A DNA stretch of 64,000 nt. Origin: Symbiodinium natans (Eukaryota > Sar > Dinophyceae > Suessiales > Symbiodiniaceae). The notes under the pieces are model-generated. The model saw only the letters and a list, made by a program, of their open reading frames with translations, was not told the origin of the DNA and made no database searches. This document shows, piece after piece, positions 9,955 to 19,643 of the stretch (positions within the stretch are counted from its first letter, which is position 1; each line of letters starts with the position of its first letter). The translations under genes were made by a program, and so were the position numbers. The stretch is taken from the NCBI GenBank assembly GCA_905221605.1, contig CAJNDS010002619.1, forward strand, positions 186,001 to 250,000. Direction: 5' to 3'.

Positions 9955-11235
9955 ATGCCTCGTGGCCGTGATGATGGTTTGGGTTGGAACCCTGATGCTG
10001 TGGAGCCAATGGAGCTCACAGAACCTACAGAGCCCATGGAACTCACAGAACCCATGGAGCCAATGGAACTCACAGAACCCATGGAGCCGATGGAACCCGC
10101 AGAGCCCATGGAAGAAGGGGAACAAGAAGAAGAAATGGAGCCACGAAGAAAGGAGATCAAGATTCACCGTGTTGGCATGGGAAAAGGCTACGGATCTTCA
10201 GCAAGCAGTTCAGCTGAAGGAAGTGGAAGTGCACCAAGGTATATGCCTCCAAAGCCGAAGAAGAAGCCCGAACGACCAGTGGTGGAAGGAAGAGATTACA
10301 TTCCCTTGGAAGGAGGAGAACCAGACGGGCCAGTGGAGATCGGGAGTCCTAGTTCCTCTAGCCCCGAAACTACAATGGTGTACCAAGAGGCACCACCTAC
10401 ACCGAGAAGGGAGCCGAGAACACTTTCGTCTGGGCACATCGCCTTGGAGCTGCAAGAGCAGCAAGTGTCTGCTGAGCAACGCAGGCGAAGGCAGCTGGAG
10501 AGACTCTCTGCACTCGCAGCAGAGACGGAAAGGATCCAACGGCGAGCAAGGGAACGAGCCTTGCAGGAACCAGTTCGGTTTCCAAAGTCAGGAGGGCCAC
10601 CGCCACCAGCGGGCCCAGAACCAGAGCAAGCTCCAGAGTGTCCACCGCCAGGACAAGAACGAGCTCCAGAGTGTCCACCTCCGGACCCAATGCCGAGTGG
10701 TACGAAGCTTCCTCTTCACACGCTGGACGGGGAACCCAGCAACGCAGCAGTGGCGGAACACATCCGCCGGAATGAGGAGGAGTATGCTGCAAGACGTGCC
10801 GGTGCAATTCCTTCAGGAGACGAAGCAAGAGCCAGGGAATCCAAGGAATTTGCTCGTGGAGTTGCATACTTTCGAGCCAGGTACGGCCAGCGAAGCCAAA
10901 GCAGTGGAACAGCGAGTTCCAGCCGAGACACGGGGCCTGGGACCCTACAACCCAGGACGGGACCTGGGACCCTACAACCCAGGATGGAAGATGCGAGAAA
11001 TGAGCCAGGGAGCAGTTCCAGAGGACCACCTCCGAAGGAACGACCTGCTGGAAGCAAGGCGCCACCTCCAGAGCCAAAGGGACCACCACCGAAGCGAGTG
11101 GGAGCAACGCAAGCCACTACGCTCTACCCGAATTCTCCTTGGAGGAGAACAGAAAGGAGAAGAATGCGAGAAAGGGGCGAGGAGCCAAACCCTGGAAATG
11201 AGGAAGATGAATGGGGAGATTGGTCAGGACGATGA
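9955..11235 (+). CDS. Copia ORF1, proline/glutamate-rich protein
   Basis: A 426-codon ORF starting at an ATG 37 bases after the left LTR. It has N-terminal repeats of MELTEPMEP, an acidic block (EEGEQEEEMEP), a KPKKKPER basic patch, a Gln/Glu/Arg-rich likely coiled coil (ELQEQQVSAEQRRRRQLERL) and then Pro-rich repeats (QAPECPPPG, TGPGTLQPR). No catalytic motif is visible. It overlaps by 38 bases the proposed start of the gag-pol ORF in another frame. The gag-pol frame is also open across the whole of this ORF, so one of the two could be a shadow. Composition favours this frame as the coding one. The function is unknown; an accessory or gag-like role is inferred. Confidence 0.6.
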   Translation: MPRGRDDGLGWNPDAVEPMELTEPTEPMELTEPMEPMELTEPMEPMEPAEPMEEGEQEEEMEPRRKEIKIHRVGMGKGYGSSASSSAEGSGSAPRYMPPKPKKKPERPVVEGRDYIPLEGGEPDGPVEIGSPSSSSPETTMVYQEAPPTPRREPRTLSSGHIALELQEQQVSAEQRRRRQLERLSALAAETERIQRRARERALQEPVRFPKSGGPPPPAGPEPEQAPECPPPGQERAPECPPPDPMPSGTKLPLHTLDGEPSNAAVAEHIRRNEEEYAARRAGAIPSGDEARARESKEFARGVAYFRARYGQRSQSSGTASSSRDTGPGTLQPRTGPGTLQPRMEDARNEPGSSSRGPPPKERPAGSKAPPPEPKGPPPKRVGATQATTLYPNSPWRRTERRRMRERGEEPNPGNEEDEWGDWSGR

Positions 11236-14200
11236 GGTCGACTACCAGAAGGAGAAAGCAGAGATCGACTACCAGGAGGAGAAAGCAGAGATCGACTACC
11301 AGGAGGAGAAAACAGAGATCGACTACCAGGAGGAATCAAAATTCTATGGCCTATGTACAAACAAGAGCCTCTACTCCGACAAGACTATGAATGGAACAAG
11401 AGATCCATTGGTGATGTGGATTTGGACCAGTATTCCAGGAGCAAAGAACCTCTACGACCCCAAGACTATGCAATTCGATTACAATGGAGCAATGGCAATG
11501 ATGCTTATGCTTGGAGTATCAGGTGCGATCATGTTGTGCATTGGATGTTTGCAAGCGACAGTGCATTTGCAGTCATGTCGTCAGTCATGTTTGTGGAGAT
11601 TGCAACATTCATGTTTTCGGAGGCGCTTGAGCAGAGGGGCACGGAGAGATCACTTGCGTTCGTGTGCTTGTGTGAGAAAACAACAGAGAGGAGCGATGCT
11701 GTGTGTGCTTGTCGTGTTACAGTTTTCTGCAGTGCAAGGGATGCAGCAGAATGGACCACCCCAACAACCCACAGAACTTTCTGAAATTCTGACTGCATTG
11801 ACAAGGGCGACCCAAGTTGGAATGAGTGCGCTACAAAGGTTGGAGCAACAAGCAAGCAGTTCGGATGATCTGAACCGAAGGATTGAAAGTGCGACAAAGG
11901 CGATCAAGGCACCAGATGTTTGGAACCCACAAGCCTCGGGAGAGCATCCACCGGATTTTACAACCTGGAAACATCAGTTTCTGAATTGGCTAGGTTTTGC
12001 CGATTCGCAGTACTCAGAAGCTCTAAGTATGATTGAAAGTCTGGGAGCAACGCCGATCGATGTTTCGACTCTCACTACAGTGGAGAGAGAACTTTCGACA
12101 AAGCTTTACCACATACTGACTTCGTATATGCGGGGGGCAGCAACGCAACTGTCTCGAAATTGGAGCAGGGAGCGATGTGGGTATCGTCTCTATCAAAGTT
12201 TGCTTTGGGAATACCAACCAGCCACCAAACAACGAGCTCTAACCCTCAGTCAAGCGATTGGGATGTTTCCCAACTTCGATGGGGCCAAGAGCATGGTGGA
12301 GCAGATTGGTTCACTGGAAAACCTTGTTCGGGAGTACGAGATCGCTTCAGGAAAGACCTACGATCGAGATTTGTTGATGGGAGTTTTGCTTCGATGTTCA
12401 CCGAGGGCGATTCGAGACCACCTTACTTTGACAATGCCCGAAGGAACAAACTACATGTCAGTGAAGCAAGCGATTCTTTCATACGAGCAAAGCAGCAAAA
12501 CTTGGGATTACCAGACGGTGTTGAAGCAAAAGACCTTGCAGAACACAGCGAGCAGTTCGAATGCAGATCAAGGACCAGCACCAATGGAAGTGGATGCAGT
12601 GTACGAGAAAGGAGGAGGAAAAGGAAACAAAGGCAACAAAGGAAACAAAGGAGGAAAAGGATCCTACTCGTGGTCAAGCTTTGGAGCAGGATTTCGCCAA
12701 TGGAGAAAAGGTGGACGAAAAGGAAGCTACAAAGGAGGAAAGAAAGGACGAGGCAAAGGTTTCCACAAAGGAGGAAAGAAAGGCGGAAAGAAAGGTGGAA
12801 AGCATGGCAAAGGAGGAAAGAAAGGTGGAGGAAAGAAGTTGGACAGAGATGTTTGCCGATTCTGCAAGCAGCGAGGACATTGGGGAAACGAGTGTCCAAA
12901 CCGCAATGTTCGAGAAGTGCAGGCGAGCGAGGCCAGCACCGAGGTACCCCACTCGACAGTCGAGTCTGTTACTCCGTCGCAGAGTGCGAGCCACTACAGG
13001 ATAAGGAGAGTGAGGAACATTGATTTCCATCACATTGCGAACACACCACCTGACGGCACAGAGCACTATGAGCTTAGCGAAGTTTCAGAAGAAGAAGGTG
13101 ATTGGTTCACCAGAAGGATAGAGGTGCAAGGACCAGAGTGCTACTACATCGGGGATGAGAGTGAGAACAAACAAGATCATGAGAGTGATGAGCTGTATCA
13201 ATGGTATGAAAACAGCTTGGAAAGAGTTCAAGGAGGATTGGGACCTCCAGGAGGATTGGAACCTCTGAATCAAGGAGGATTGGAACCTCTGAGTCAGGGA
13301 GGATCGGAACCTCTCAATGTGCGAATGGTCCAGTTGGACACAAAGCAACATGTGGTGATCTTGGATTCAGGAGCAGATGTGAGTTTGTTACCACGAAGAT
13401 TGTCGGATGCAGGCGTCGAAGTTTCGACCCCAACCTCTCTGAGGTTGCAAGACGCACAAGGGGGTGCGATGCGAGTTGAAGGTATGCGGCGAGCAGTTTT
13501 GCAGTTCAGTAGCTGCAGTGTGACTGAGGACTTTGTGTTGTCGGACACCAATAACATCTTGCTGTCTTTAGGAAGGCTACTCAAAAATGGATGGAAGTTT
13601 GTGTCAGTGGGATGCAAACAGCGCCAGGGGGGCGAGACCTGGGGAGAAGAAACCCAGGCGGGGGAACTTGTATCTCCCGATGGTAAGGCACGGGTGCCTG
13701 TGGAATACCAGAGGAATAGCTTGAGATTGACAGCGGAAGTTAGAGGAGTCGAGCAAGTCAGGGCAGTCAAGGTGACTTTGGCCTATGACTTTGGTAAAGT
13801 CCCAGAGAAGGATTGGAGCCTTCTACCGAATGGAACGCCAGTCCATCGCCATTTTGGACTTGAGTTTGTAAAGCCGCCGACAGGTACTTGGAAGTACAGG
13901 ACCACCATCGTGAAGGTGGGCAACGAATGGGAAGTGATTGAAGCAACGGAATTGCTCGAGCGAAAATCCGACTTGGAAGATCGAATACCGGGATTGCTTT
14001 TTCGATCAGAAATTCTCACATTCTTGCACAGGACACCAGAGTATCTGGACAAGTGCTTGGTAGAAGAGGTAGCACCAGAAGAAGCACCAAAGGAGGAAGA
14101 AAAGAAGATGGAAGAGGAGCCAGAATGGTTTGGAAGAGAAAGAGGAGCTCCAGAAGAGTTGCAGGTGCCAGTGCCGAAAGGAGTTGTGAAGCAGCAAGGA

Positions 14201-17200
14201 AAGGCAGGAGGACACCAAGAGTTGGAACTCGACATGGGAAGTACTATTGTGGTGAATGGAGAGTCACTCACAGCAACGAGTGAGATTGAGAAGCTGCGAG
14301 AAGGTTGTCGGTATTTGGGTTTGAGCGTCTCAGGGTCAAAGGTGAAGATGTTCAGGAGACTGTGCAACTACCTCACCGAAGACAGAGATGAGGACGCAGA
14401 AGAAGTTGCAGACAGGCTGAGGAAGCAAAGGCCCAAAGCAAGAACAAGACCCGGAGTGCCCGAACCGACAGAAGCAGAGATTGAAGAGCATATGGCAACC
14501 CACATGCCAATGCAACCATGGTGTGATTTCTGTGCAGCGGCAAAGTCGAAACAGGACCATACCCCACAAAGCAGTGAAGCAAAGTATGAAGACCCAGGAA
14601 AGCCAGTGATCCAGATGGACTTCATGTACATGGGTCAGAACAGTGTGAGTCTGATCATTCTTGATTCATGGACTCGATTTTCGTGGGCGATTCCAGTGCC
14701 GGGGAAAGCACCGACGAAGAAGTTGGCCGAGAAAGTGGTGAAGTTTTCTCTCGAGATGAACTACATTTCCGAAGAAGTTCTGTTTGCGATTGATGTGGAG
14801 CCAGCGACAACAGCCTTACTGGATTTGATTGTAGCAATACGACAAAAGTTAGGCTACAAGGCTGGAAAGTATCCAAACAAGCCCTACCACAAAGGAAGAA
14901 CAGCGAGAGTGGAACGCCACATTCAGAACCTCAGGAGACAAAGCCTCACGATGATTGAAATGGTCGAGGATCGGATTGGGGAAAAGATTCCTGAAGATCA
15001 TGCTTTACGAGCGTGGGCAATTCACCACGCAGCATGGTTGTTCAACAGGTACCACCTACACTCAGGGACGCAGAGTACAGCTTTCCAATTGGTCTACGGG
15101 AGACCATACCAAGGGCAGATTTTACCCTTCGGAGAGTATGTGTTTGGTCTGGCCAAGCCTGGAGGAGTGAAGAATCGATCCTTGTGGACAGGAGGAATAT
15201 GGGTTGGAAAGGACGACCGGGACATGGACGTGATTACATCAAAAGATGGGATCTTTACGTCAAGATCTGTGCGGCGCACACAACCAGCGTGGCGCGCACG
15301 TGAGACCCTTCAACTTCAGGGTTCTCCTTGGACGAAGAAAGCCCCAAGGCTAGGGCACACCGCGCATGCGGCACCGTTACCGAGAATCGTGGAAGAACCA
15401 GGCAAAGAGAAAGAAGGAGGAGAAAATGAGCCAGAGCCAGCAGGAGATGAAGCAGGATCTGATGTGGAAAGTTCAAAGCATGACACAATCAGTGATCTAT
15501 TGCTGAGCAGTGGTCAACCTACACCTCGAAGTTCATCAACGGATTCCAACCAAGGCGGGGGACAAAAGAGAGAAACTGAAGGAGAAGAAAGAGAGGAACC
15601 TGCGAAAGCTAGTAAAACAGCAGATGCTGAGGAGCCACCAACGAAGCAACAAAAGACTGCGGAAAGTTCACCTACAAGTGCTGATCCTGGAAGTCCGAAA
15701 GGAAGTCTATTTCCACCGTTGTACGCCGGACAGGTAGAAGAACAGGAAGACGAAACAGGATATCATGAAGATGACCTTTGGGAAGAAAGAGTCTGGAAGG
15801 AATGCGAAGAGGAATATGAAGCGGATAGTGAAGGAGAAGAAGAAGATGAGGATCGACCACCGAAAGTCAGCGAAGAGGAACTTGAAAGATTGGATGCAGA
15901 GGCAGGAAAAGCTGAACTTGACAAACTCGCCAACATGAAGGTTGTGAAGACGATCAAGAAGGAAGAGTGTTCAGAGGAAGGTAAGTTTCTGACACTAAGG
16001 ACAGTTTTCGATTGGAGAAAGAGAGATGGAGTTTGGAAGCGTAGATGCAGAATTGTGTGTCGGGAATTCCGTGCGGGAGCCCAGAGCACGGAGGAGACTT
16101 TTAGTCCTACGTCAGGACACGCAGCAGTGCGAATGATGTTTCTTTTTCATCTCATCTACAATTGGGAGCTTACAGTTCTTGACATTCGTGACGCATTCTT
16201 GCAAGTCAAGCAGAAAGCTCTGATGTATGCTGATATCTCACCGTGGATTCGAACACTACTTGGTTTGGATGAAGACCATGTATGGAAAGTGGAGAAGTGT
16301 TTGCCAGGGCAAAGATCAGCGGCAGAACAATGGTTTACCCATTTGGTTGAGATTTTGAAGCGTTTGGGATTTGAGCAATTTGTTGGGATACCCTCAATCT
16401 TGAAGCACCGAGTGAAGAAGATTGCAGTGTCGATTCATGTCGACGACGAGCTAGTTGCAGGTGCGAAAGGCGAAGGAAGATGGCTGATATGCGAGCTAGA
16501 GAAGTTTTTCAAGCTCACAGTTGAGGGACCGTTCCCATCCCACCGGGGATCGGGAGAACAGCTTCATTACCTGAAGAGGACCTATGAGTTCCTTGAAGAA
16601 GGAATTTTGGTGACAGTGTCGAAGAAGCACTACGAGAAGCTTAGAGGACTCTACAAGCTGGGGAACCGAAAGCCAAGGCAAACCCCAGAGCACCAGCTGA
16701 TTGGAACAGTGGACAATTCCAAAGAACTGGAGGAGAACGAGTGCAAGAAGTTTCGTTCAGCGTTGGGAACACTGTTGTACATTTCCCAAGACCGATGGGA
16801 TTTACAGCATGTGACGAAGTGTTTGGCAAGTAAGATGTCGAAGCCAACGGAACAAGCGTTAACCTGTTTGAAACAAGCTTTGCTCTATGTGCAAGGAACA
16901 GAGCAACTGGGATTCCTACTGAAGTACACAAAGGTTGGAAACAAGATGATGGATACGATCTATCAAAGAGAAGAGCAAGAAGAAGAAGGCGAAGAAAAGA
17001 AAGGAACACACAGTATGGAAGTATTCACGGATGCAGATTGGGCATCAGACCGTGAAGCGAGATGGTCTACATCATCAGTGATTGTGTGTGTGAATGCAGT
17101 GCCAGTACTTTCGTATAGCAGGACCCAGAAAGCTACAGCTTTAAGTTCGGCAGAGTCCGAAGTGCTAGCATGCTCAGGAGGAGCATCAGAAGCGATGTTA

Positions 17201-18361
17201 CTGAAGAAGTTGTGGATGTTTCTTGCAGGAAAGTTACTCGTGGAGATCCGGATGGATTCAAGTGCGGGAAGACAATGGATGATGCGAACAGGAGTCGGAG
17301 GACTCAAACATATCGATCTGAGAGTATTATGGCTTCAGCGAGGGGTGAAGAACAACAGCTTCAAAGCAAAGCCAGTGCCTACCAAATTAAACATTGCCGA
17401 CTTGAATACAAAGCGCTTAGGAGTATCTCGAAGGAGATTTCTCATGTACCATATTGGAGCCATGGTGTGGAATGGAGAAAGTCATGAGCGTTATGGGAAA
17501 GAAGAAGCAATGGAACATGTGGCAGGTGAAGTTTGCCGAAGCCAAGTTCGAGCACTACGTGCAACTTTGTTGAATGAGCGTGGAAGCAAGACGGCTAGAG
17601 CGATGTACTTGACAATGATGGTGAATATGATTTCTCAGATTGCAGGACAGCCAGACGATTTTGGAGGACGAGAACGAGAAGAACGAGAATTTGTTTTCAT
17701 CTATGTGAAGGAAGTGAGTGGATGGATTATTCTTTTCAGTGTGCTACTAGGAGGAATTTTCGCTTTACTCTTGTTCTACATGGTCGAGCAGAAGGTGAAC
17801 GAAGGACGACAGGAACCACAGGAAGAAGGACCACAGGAACCGCAGGAAGAAGGACCACAGGAACCACAGGAAGAAGGACCACAGGAACCGCAGGAAGAAG
17901 GACCACAGGAACCGGAGGAAGAAGGACCACAGGAACCGCAGGAGGAATTCACTATTCGAAGATTTGTGCAAAAGTATTGTCCGCCCGATGAGGATGATGT
18001 TCAACGTACAGCAAGGGCAGTCAATATGTATTTCCGTGATGCACCAGAGGATTCAGCGACAGGCAGTGGTAATGGGATGCCTGGAATCAGTACAGTACCA
18101 GCAAGCCAAATCCATGTGAATGACGAAGAGCTTGCAAGGCGATTTCAAGAATGGGGAATGGTTAATATCATTCCTATGGCACAGGATGTGGACGAACAGC
18201 TACGAGCACAACCCCATTATGTGTACACGCCTCATGGCAAGAGGTACCACCGACCTACATGTGCAGATGTGCAAAGGTCAGAGAGATTCACTTACAGTGC
18301 AGCAGTGCATGCGAGATTGCACTACCGTCCTTGTGGCAATTGCAGGCCCGGGACCATGTGA
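11198..18361 (+). CDS. Copia gag-pol polyprotein with C-terminal membrane extension
   Basis: Polyprotein of about 2387 residues; ATG 11198 is a plausible start but 11696 is an alternative. In order: acidic IDYQEEK repeats; two hydrophobic segments, the second resembling a signal peptide (MLCVLVVLQFSAVQG) just before gag; a Lys/Gly-rich basic stretch and zinc knuckle CRFCKQRGHWGNEC near residue 553; aspartic protease (ILDSGAD, about 723); integrase with an HHCC-like finger near 1100 and a catalytic-core-like MDF...AID...E set; reverse transcriptase with HVDDEL (Asp 1749-1750); RNase H with FTDADWAS and SSAESE. After RNase H there is an unusual extension: a transmembrane helix (WIILFSVLLGGIFALLLFYM, about 2175), EPQEEGPQ repeats and a Cys/His-rich end (TCADVQ, CGNC). 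The frame is intact throughout. Confidence 0.93.
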   Translation: MRKMNGEIGQDDEVDYQKEKAEIDYQEEKAEIDYQEEKTEIDYQEESKFYGLCTNKSLYSDKTMNGTRDPLVMWIWTSIPGAKNLYDPKTMQFDYNGAMAMMLMLGVSGAIMLCIGCLQATVHLQSCRQSCLWRLQHSCFRRRLSRGARRDHLRSCACVRKQQRGAMLCVLVVLQFSAVQGMQQNGPPQQPTELSEILTALTRATQVGMSALQRLEQQASSSDDLNRRIESATKAIKAPDVWNPQASGEHPPDFTTWKHQFLNWLGFADSQYSEALSMIESLGATPIDVSTLTTVERELSTKLYHILTSYMRGAATQLSRNWSRERCGYRLYQSLLWEYQPATKQRALTLSQAIGMFPNFDGAKSMVEQIGSLENLVREYEIASGKTYDRDLLMGVLLRCSPRAIRDHLTLTMPEGTNYMSVKQAILSYEQSSKTWDYQTVLKQKTLQNTASSSNADQGPAPMEVDAVYEKGGGKGNKGNKGNKGGKGSYSWSSFGAGFRQWRKGGRKGSYKGGKKGRGKGFHKGGKKGGKKGGKHGKGGKKGGGKKLDRDVCRFCKQRGHWGNECPNRNVREVQASEASTEVPHSTVESVTPSQSASHYRIRRVRNIDFHHIANTPPDGTEHYELSEVSEEEGDWFTRRIEVQGPECYYIGDESENKQDHESDELYQWYENSLERVQGGLGPPGGLEPLNQGGLEPLSQGGSEPLNVRMVQLDTKQHVVILDSGADVSLLPRRLSDAGVEVSTPTSLRLQDAQGGAMRVEGMRRAVLQFSSCSVTEDFVLSDTNNILLSLGRLLKNGWKFVSVGCKQRQGGETWGEETQAGELVSPDGKARVPVEYQRNSLRLTAEVRGVEQVRAVKVTLAYDFGKVPEKDWSLLPNGTPVHRHFGLEFVKPPTGTWKYRTTIVKVGNEWEVIEATELLERKSDLEDRIPGLLFRSEILTFLHRTPEYLDKCLVEEVAPEEAPKEEEKKMEEEPEWFGRERGAPEELQVPVPKGVVKQQGKAGGHQELELDMGSTIVVNGESLTATSEIEKLREGCRYLGLSVSGSKVKMFRRLCNYLTEDRDEDAEEVADRLRKQRPKARTRPGVPEPTEAEIEEHMATHMPMQPWCDFCAAAKSKQDHTPQSSEAKYEDPGKPVIQMDFMYMGQNSVSLIILDSWTRFSWAIPVPGKAPTKKLAEKVVKFSLEMNYISEEVLFAIDVEPATTALLDLIVAIRQKLGYKAGKYPNKPYHKGRTARVERHIQNLRRQSLTMIEMVEDRIGEKIPEDHALRAWAIHHAAWLFNRYHLHSGTQSTAFQLVYGRPYQGQILPFGEYVFGLAKPGGVKNRSLWTGGIWVGKDDRDMDVITSKDGIFTSRSVRRTQPAWRARETLQLQGSPWTKKAPRLGHTAHAAPLPRIVEEPGKEKEGGENEPEPAGDEAGSDVESSKHDTISDLLLSSGQPTPRSSSTDSNQGGGQKRETEGEEREEPAKASKTADAEEPPTKQQKTAESSPTSADPGSPKGSLFPPLYAGQVEEQEDETGYHEDDLWEERVWKECEEEYEADSEGEEEDEDRPPKVSEEELERLDAEAGKAELDKLANMKVVKTIKKEECSEEGKFLTLRTVFDWRKRDGVWKRRCRIVCREFRAGAQSTEETFSPTSGHAAVRMMFLFHLIYNWELTVLDIRDAFLQVKQKALMYADISPWIRTLLGLDEDHVWKVEKCLPGQRSAAEQWFTHLVEILKRLGFEQFVGIPSILKHRVKKIAVSIHVDDELVAGAKGEGRWLICELEKFFKLTVEGPFPSHRGSGEQLHYLKRTYEFLEEGILVTVSKKHYEKLRGLYKLGNRKPRQTPEHQLIGTVDNSKELEENECKKFRSALGTLLYISQDRWDLQHVTKCLASKMSKPTEQALTCLKQALLYVQGTEQLGFLLKYTKVGNKMMDTIYQREEQEEEGEEKKGTHSMEVFTDADWASDREARWSTSSVIVCVNAVPVLSYSRTQKATALSSAESEVLACSGGASEAMLLKKLWMFLAGKLLVEIRMDSSAGRQWMMRTGVGGLKHIDLRVLWLQRGVKNNSFKAKPVPTKLNIADLNTKRLGVSRRRFLMYHIGAMVWNGESHERYGKEEAMEHVAGEVCRSQVRALRATLLNERGSKTARAMYLTMMVNMISQIAGQPDDFGGREREEREFVFIYVKEVSGWIILFSVLLGGIFALLLFYMVEQKVNEGRQEPQEEGPQEPQEEGPQEPQEEGPQEPQEEGPQEPEEEGPQEPQEEFTIRRFVQKYCPPDEDDVQRTARAVNMYFRDAPEDSATGSGNGMPGISTVPASQIHVNDEELARRFQEWGMVNIIPMAQDVDEQLRAQPHYVYTPHGKRYHRPTCADVQRSERFTYSAAVHARLHYRPCGNCRPGTM

Positions 18362-18611
18362 GTGAATGATGGAATGTTTCACTTTTCCGTACAGTGTGAG
18401 CTACAGCGAGTACAAGCTTACCTGAGCGAAGTGTTACCCACGAGGAAGCAGTGGGAACAGTTTTCACCGAGTGCAATGACTCCGATAGGGAGAGCACAAC
18501 GAGGCCATCGCACAATACCAGATGAGCCCAACGACATACCTGTACAGTTTCTACAAACCCGTTACTGTAGAGTGATGTTGAGCTTACAGTTCGCACAACA
18601 TCAAGGCGGGG
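18362..18611 (+). other. Copia 3' untranslated region
   Basis: 250 bases between the polyprotein stop and the right LTR. No gene or clear motif is visible apart from the G-rich bases just before the LTR. Confidence 0.6.
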
Positions 18612-18747
18612 TGTAAAGTTTTTCTACTACCTGGGAACCCCACCTACCAACCCAAAGGGTTGATGAGCATGTGTGGATTTGTGACTCATGTTTTACCGAC
18701 AGCGCCTTTTATCGGTTCAAGGAAAAAGAGCGACTTGAAGTTTAGCA
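18612..18747 (+). repeat. Right LTR of copia element
   Basis: 136 bp, identical by eye to 9782-9917, followed directly by the second AGAAA. The preceding GGCGGGG (18605-18611) is a weak candidate for the polypurine tract. Confidence 0.95.
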
Positions 18748-18752
18748 AGAAA

Positions 18753-19643
18753 GCACCGACATCCGCACTTCATCAGATGGAGGAGTTCTTTGGCGAGATA
18801 AGCATGACTGCCAGCAAACGACCAATGGAGGAAGACTTCTCCAACCGAACCAAGCATCGACGTCCGGGACACAAAGGAGGCAAGGGAGCAGGCTCAAGCA
18901 ACGGTTCAAAGGGCCACCACAAGGATACTACAAACTCCTCGCTGATGGAGACAGAAGACATGGAGGAGGCCTTTCGTCTGGCCTGTCGTCTTCTCTTGCA
19001 GAACACGGACTCCATACAGGTCCTTCGTCAGGACACGGCAATAGTCTGGTTTGCTCGAACATCCCAGCCGACAGTGGTTCCAACGCTGTTCGCAGCTGCT
19101 ACGAAGTGGAAAGACGATGCCAACCGAGAGCAACCGAGTGCGGTGGGCCGACTTCCGCTCCGGGAGGTTCTCTTCATGACGATGATACACACCTTGCTCA
19201 AGGAGCTCAGGGAGGTCGAGAAGGACGAGGAGCTTCGCACAAAGTACCAGTTCTCGGGTTGGTTGGACAAGGAGTGCCGTTGGGTGTTTCAGAAGTGGGA
19301 TCCGGATACTCGCACCTTGCTCGTCGACACGAATCATCGGTCAATCCCAATCCCCGACATGATTCAGAATGTGCAGGCCATCTTGGACATCATCACTCAA
19401 CATCATGTCCTGCATCGGTTCCACAGCACAAGACGCTTGTCCCAGGACCTACAGGGAATTGCAGTTCTCCTCATGGATGTCTCCGTGAGGGAGACCCAAG
19501 GAACTCGCTTGTTCCAGCAACTCTTGAGTCTTCAGAACAATGCAGTGTGGCAACTCATCGGACTTCAGTACAAGCGCGAGGGTCTTCGTCGCTCGCCGCT
19601 GGCAGTGAAGCTCCAGGAATGGGCATACGGATCGAATCAGTGA
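18753..19643 (+). CDS. LINE middle domain in shifted frame
   Basis: A coding stretch of about 296 codons directly after the copia insertion, in the +1 frame relative to the LINE polyprotein once the insertion is removed. In the pre-insertion sequence an ATG at 9773-9775 would start it, giving MEKAPTSALHQ. The protein has a basic Gly/Lys/Ser-rich N-terminal part (KHRRPGHKGGKGAGSSNG) and a helical, charged body (TLLKELREVEKDEELR, RLFQQLLSLQNNAVWQLIGL) with realistic composition. No enzyme motif is recognised; nucleic-acid binding is inferred from the basic region. It ends at TGA 19641-19643, overlapping the start of the USP-like domain. It might be a second ORF or be reached by ribosomal frameshifting. 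Confidence 0.6.
   Translation, partial: APTSALHQMEEFFGEISMTASKRPMEEDFSNRTKHRRPGHKGGKGAGSSNGSKGHHKDTTNSSLMETEDMEEAFRLACRLLLQNTDSIQVLRQDTAIVWFARTSQPTVVPTLFAAATKWKDDANREQPSAVGRLPLREVLFMTMIHTLLKELREVEKDEELRTKYQFSGWLDKECRWVFQKWDPDTRTLLVDTNHRSIPIPDMIQNVQAILDIITQHHVLHRFHSTRRLSQDLQGIAVLLMDVSVRETQGTRLFQQLLSLQNNAVWQLIGLQYKREGLRRSPLAVKLQEWAYGSNQ

Larger units (their letters stand above)
9782..18747 (+). mobile_element. Complete Ty1/copia retrotransposon with LTRs and target duplication
   Basis: An 8966-bp LTR element of Ty1/copia order: protease, integrase, reverse transcriptase, RNase H. The two 136-bp LTRs look identical and both begin TG and end CA. They are flanked by the 5-bp target duplication AGAAA (9777-9781 and 18748-18752). 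Identical LTRs, an intact 2387-codon polyprotein and a perfect target duplication indicate a recent insertion, possibly still active. It interrupts the LINE coding region just after the zinc fingers. Confidence 0.95.

Noticed and set aside
17736-18004. Leu/Phe-rich minus-strand ORFs that look like membrane proteins
   Set aside because: They are antisense translations of the EPQEEG repeat in the copia polyprotein.
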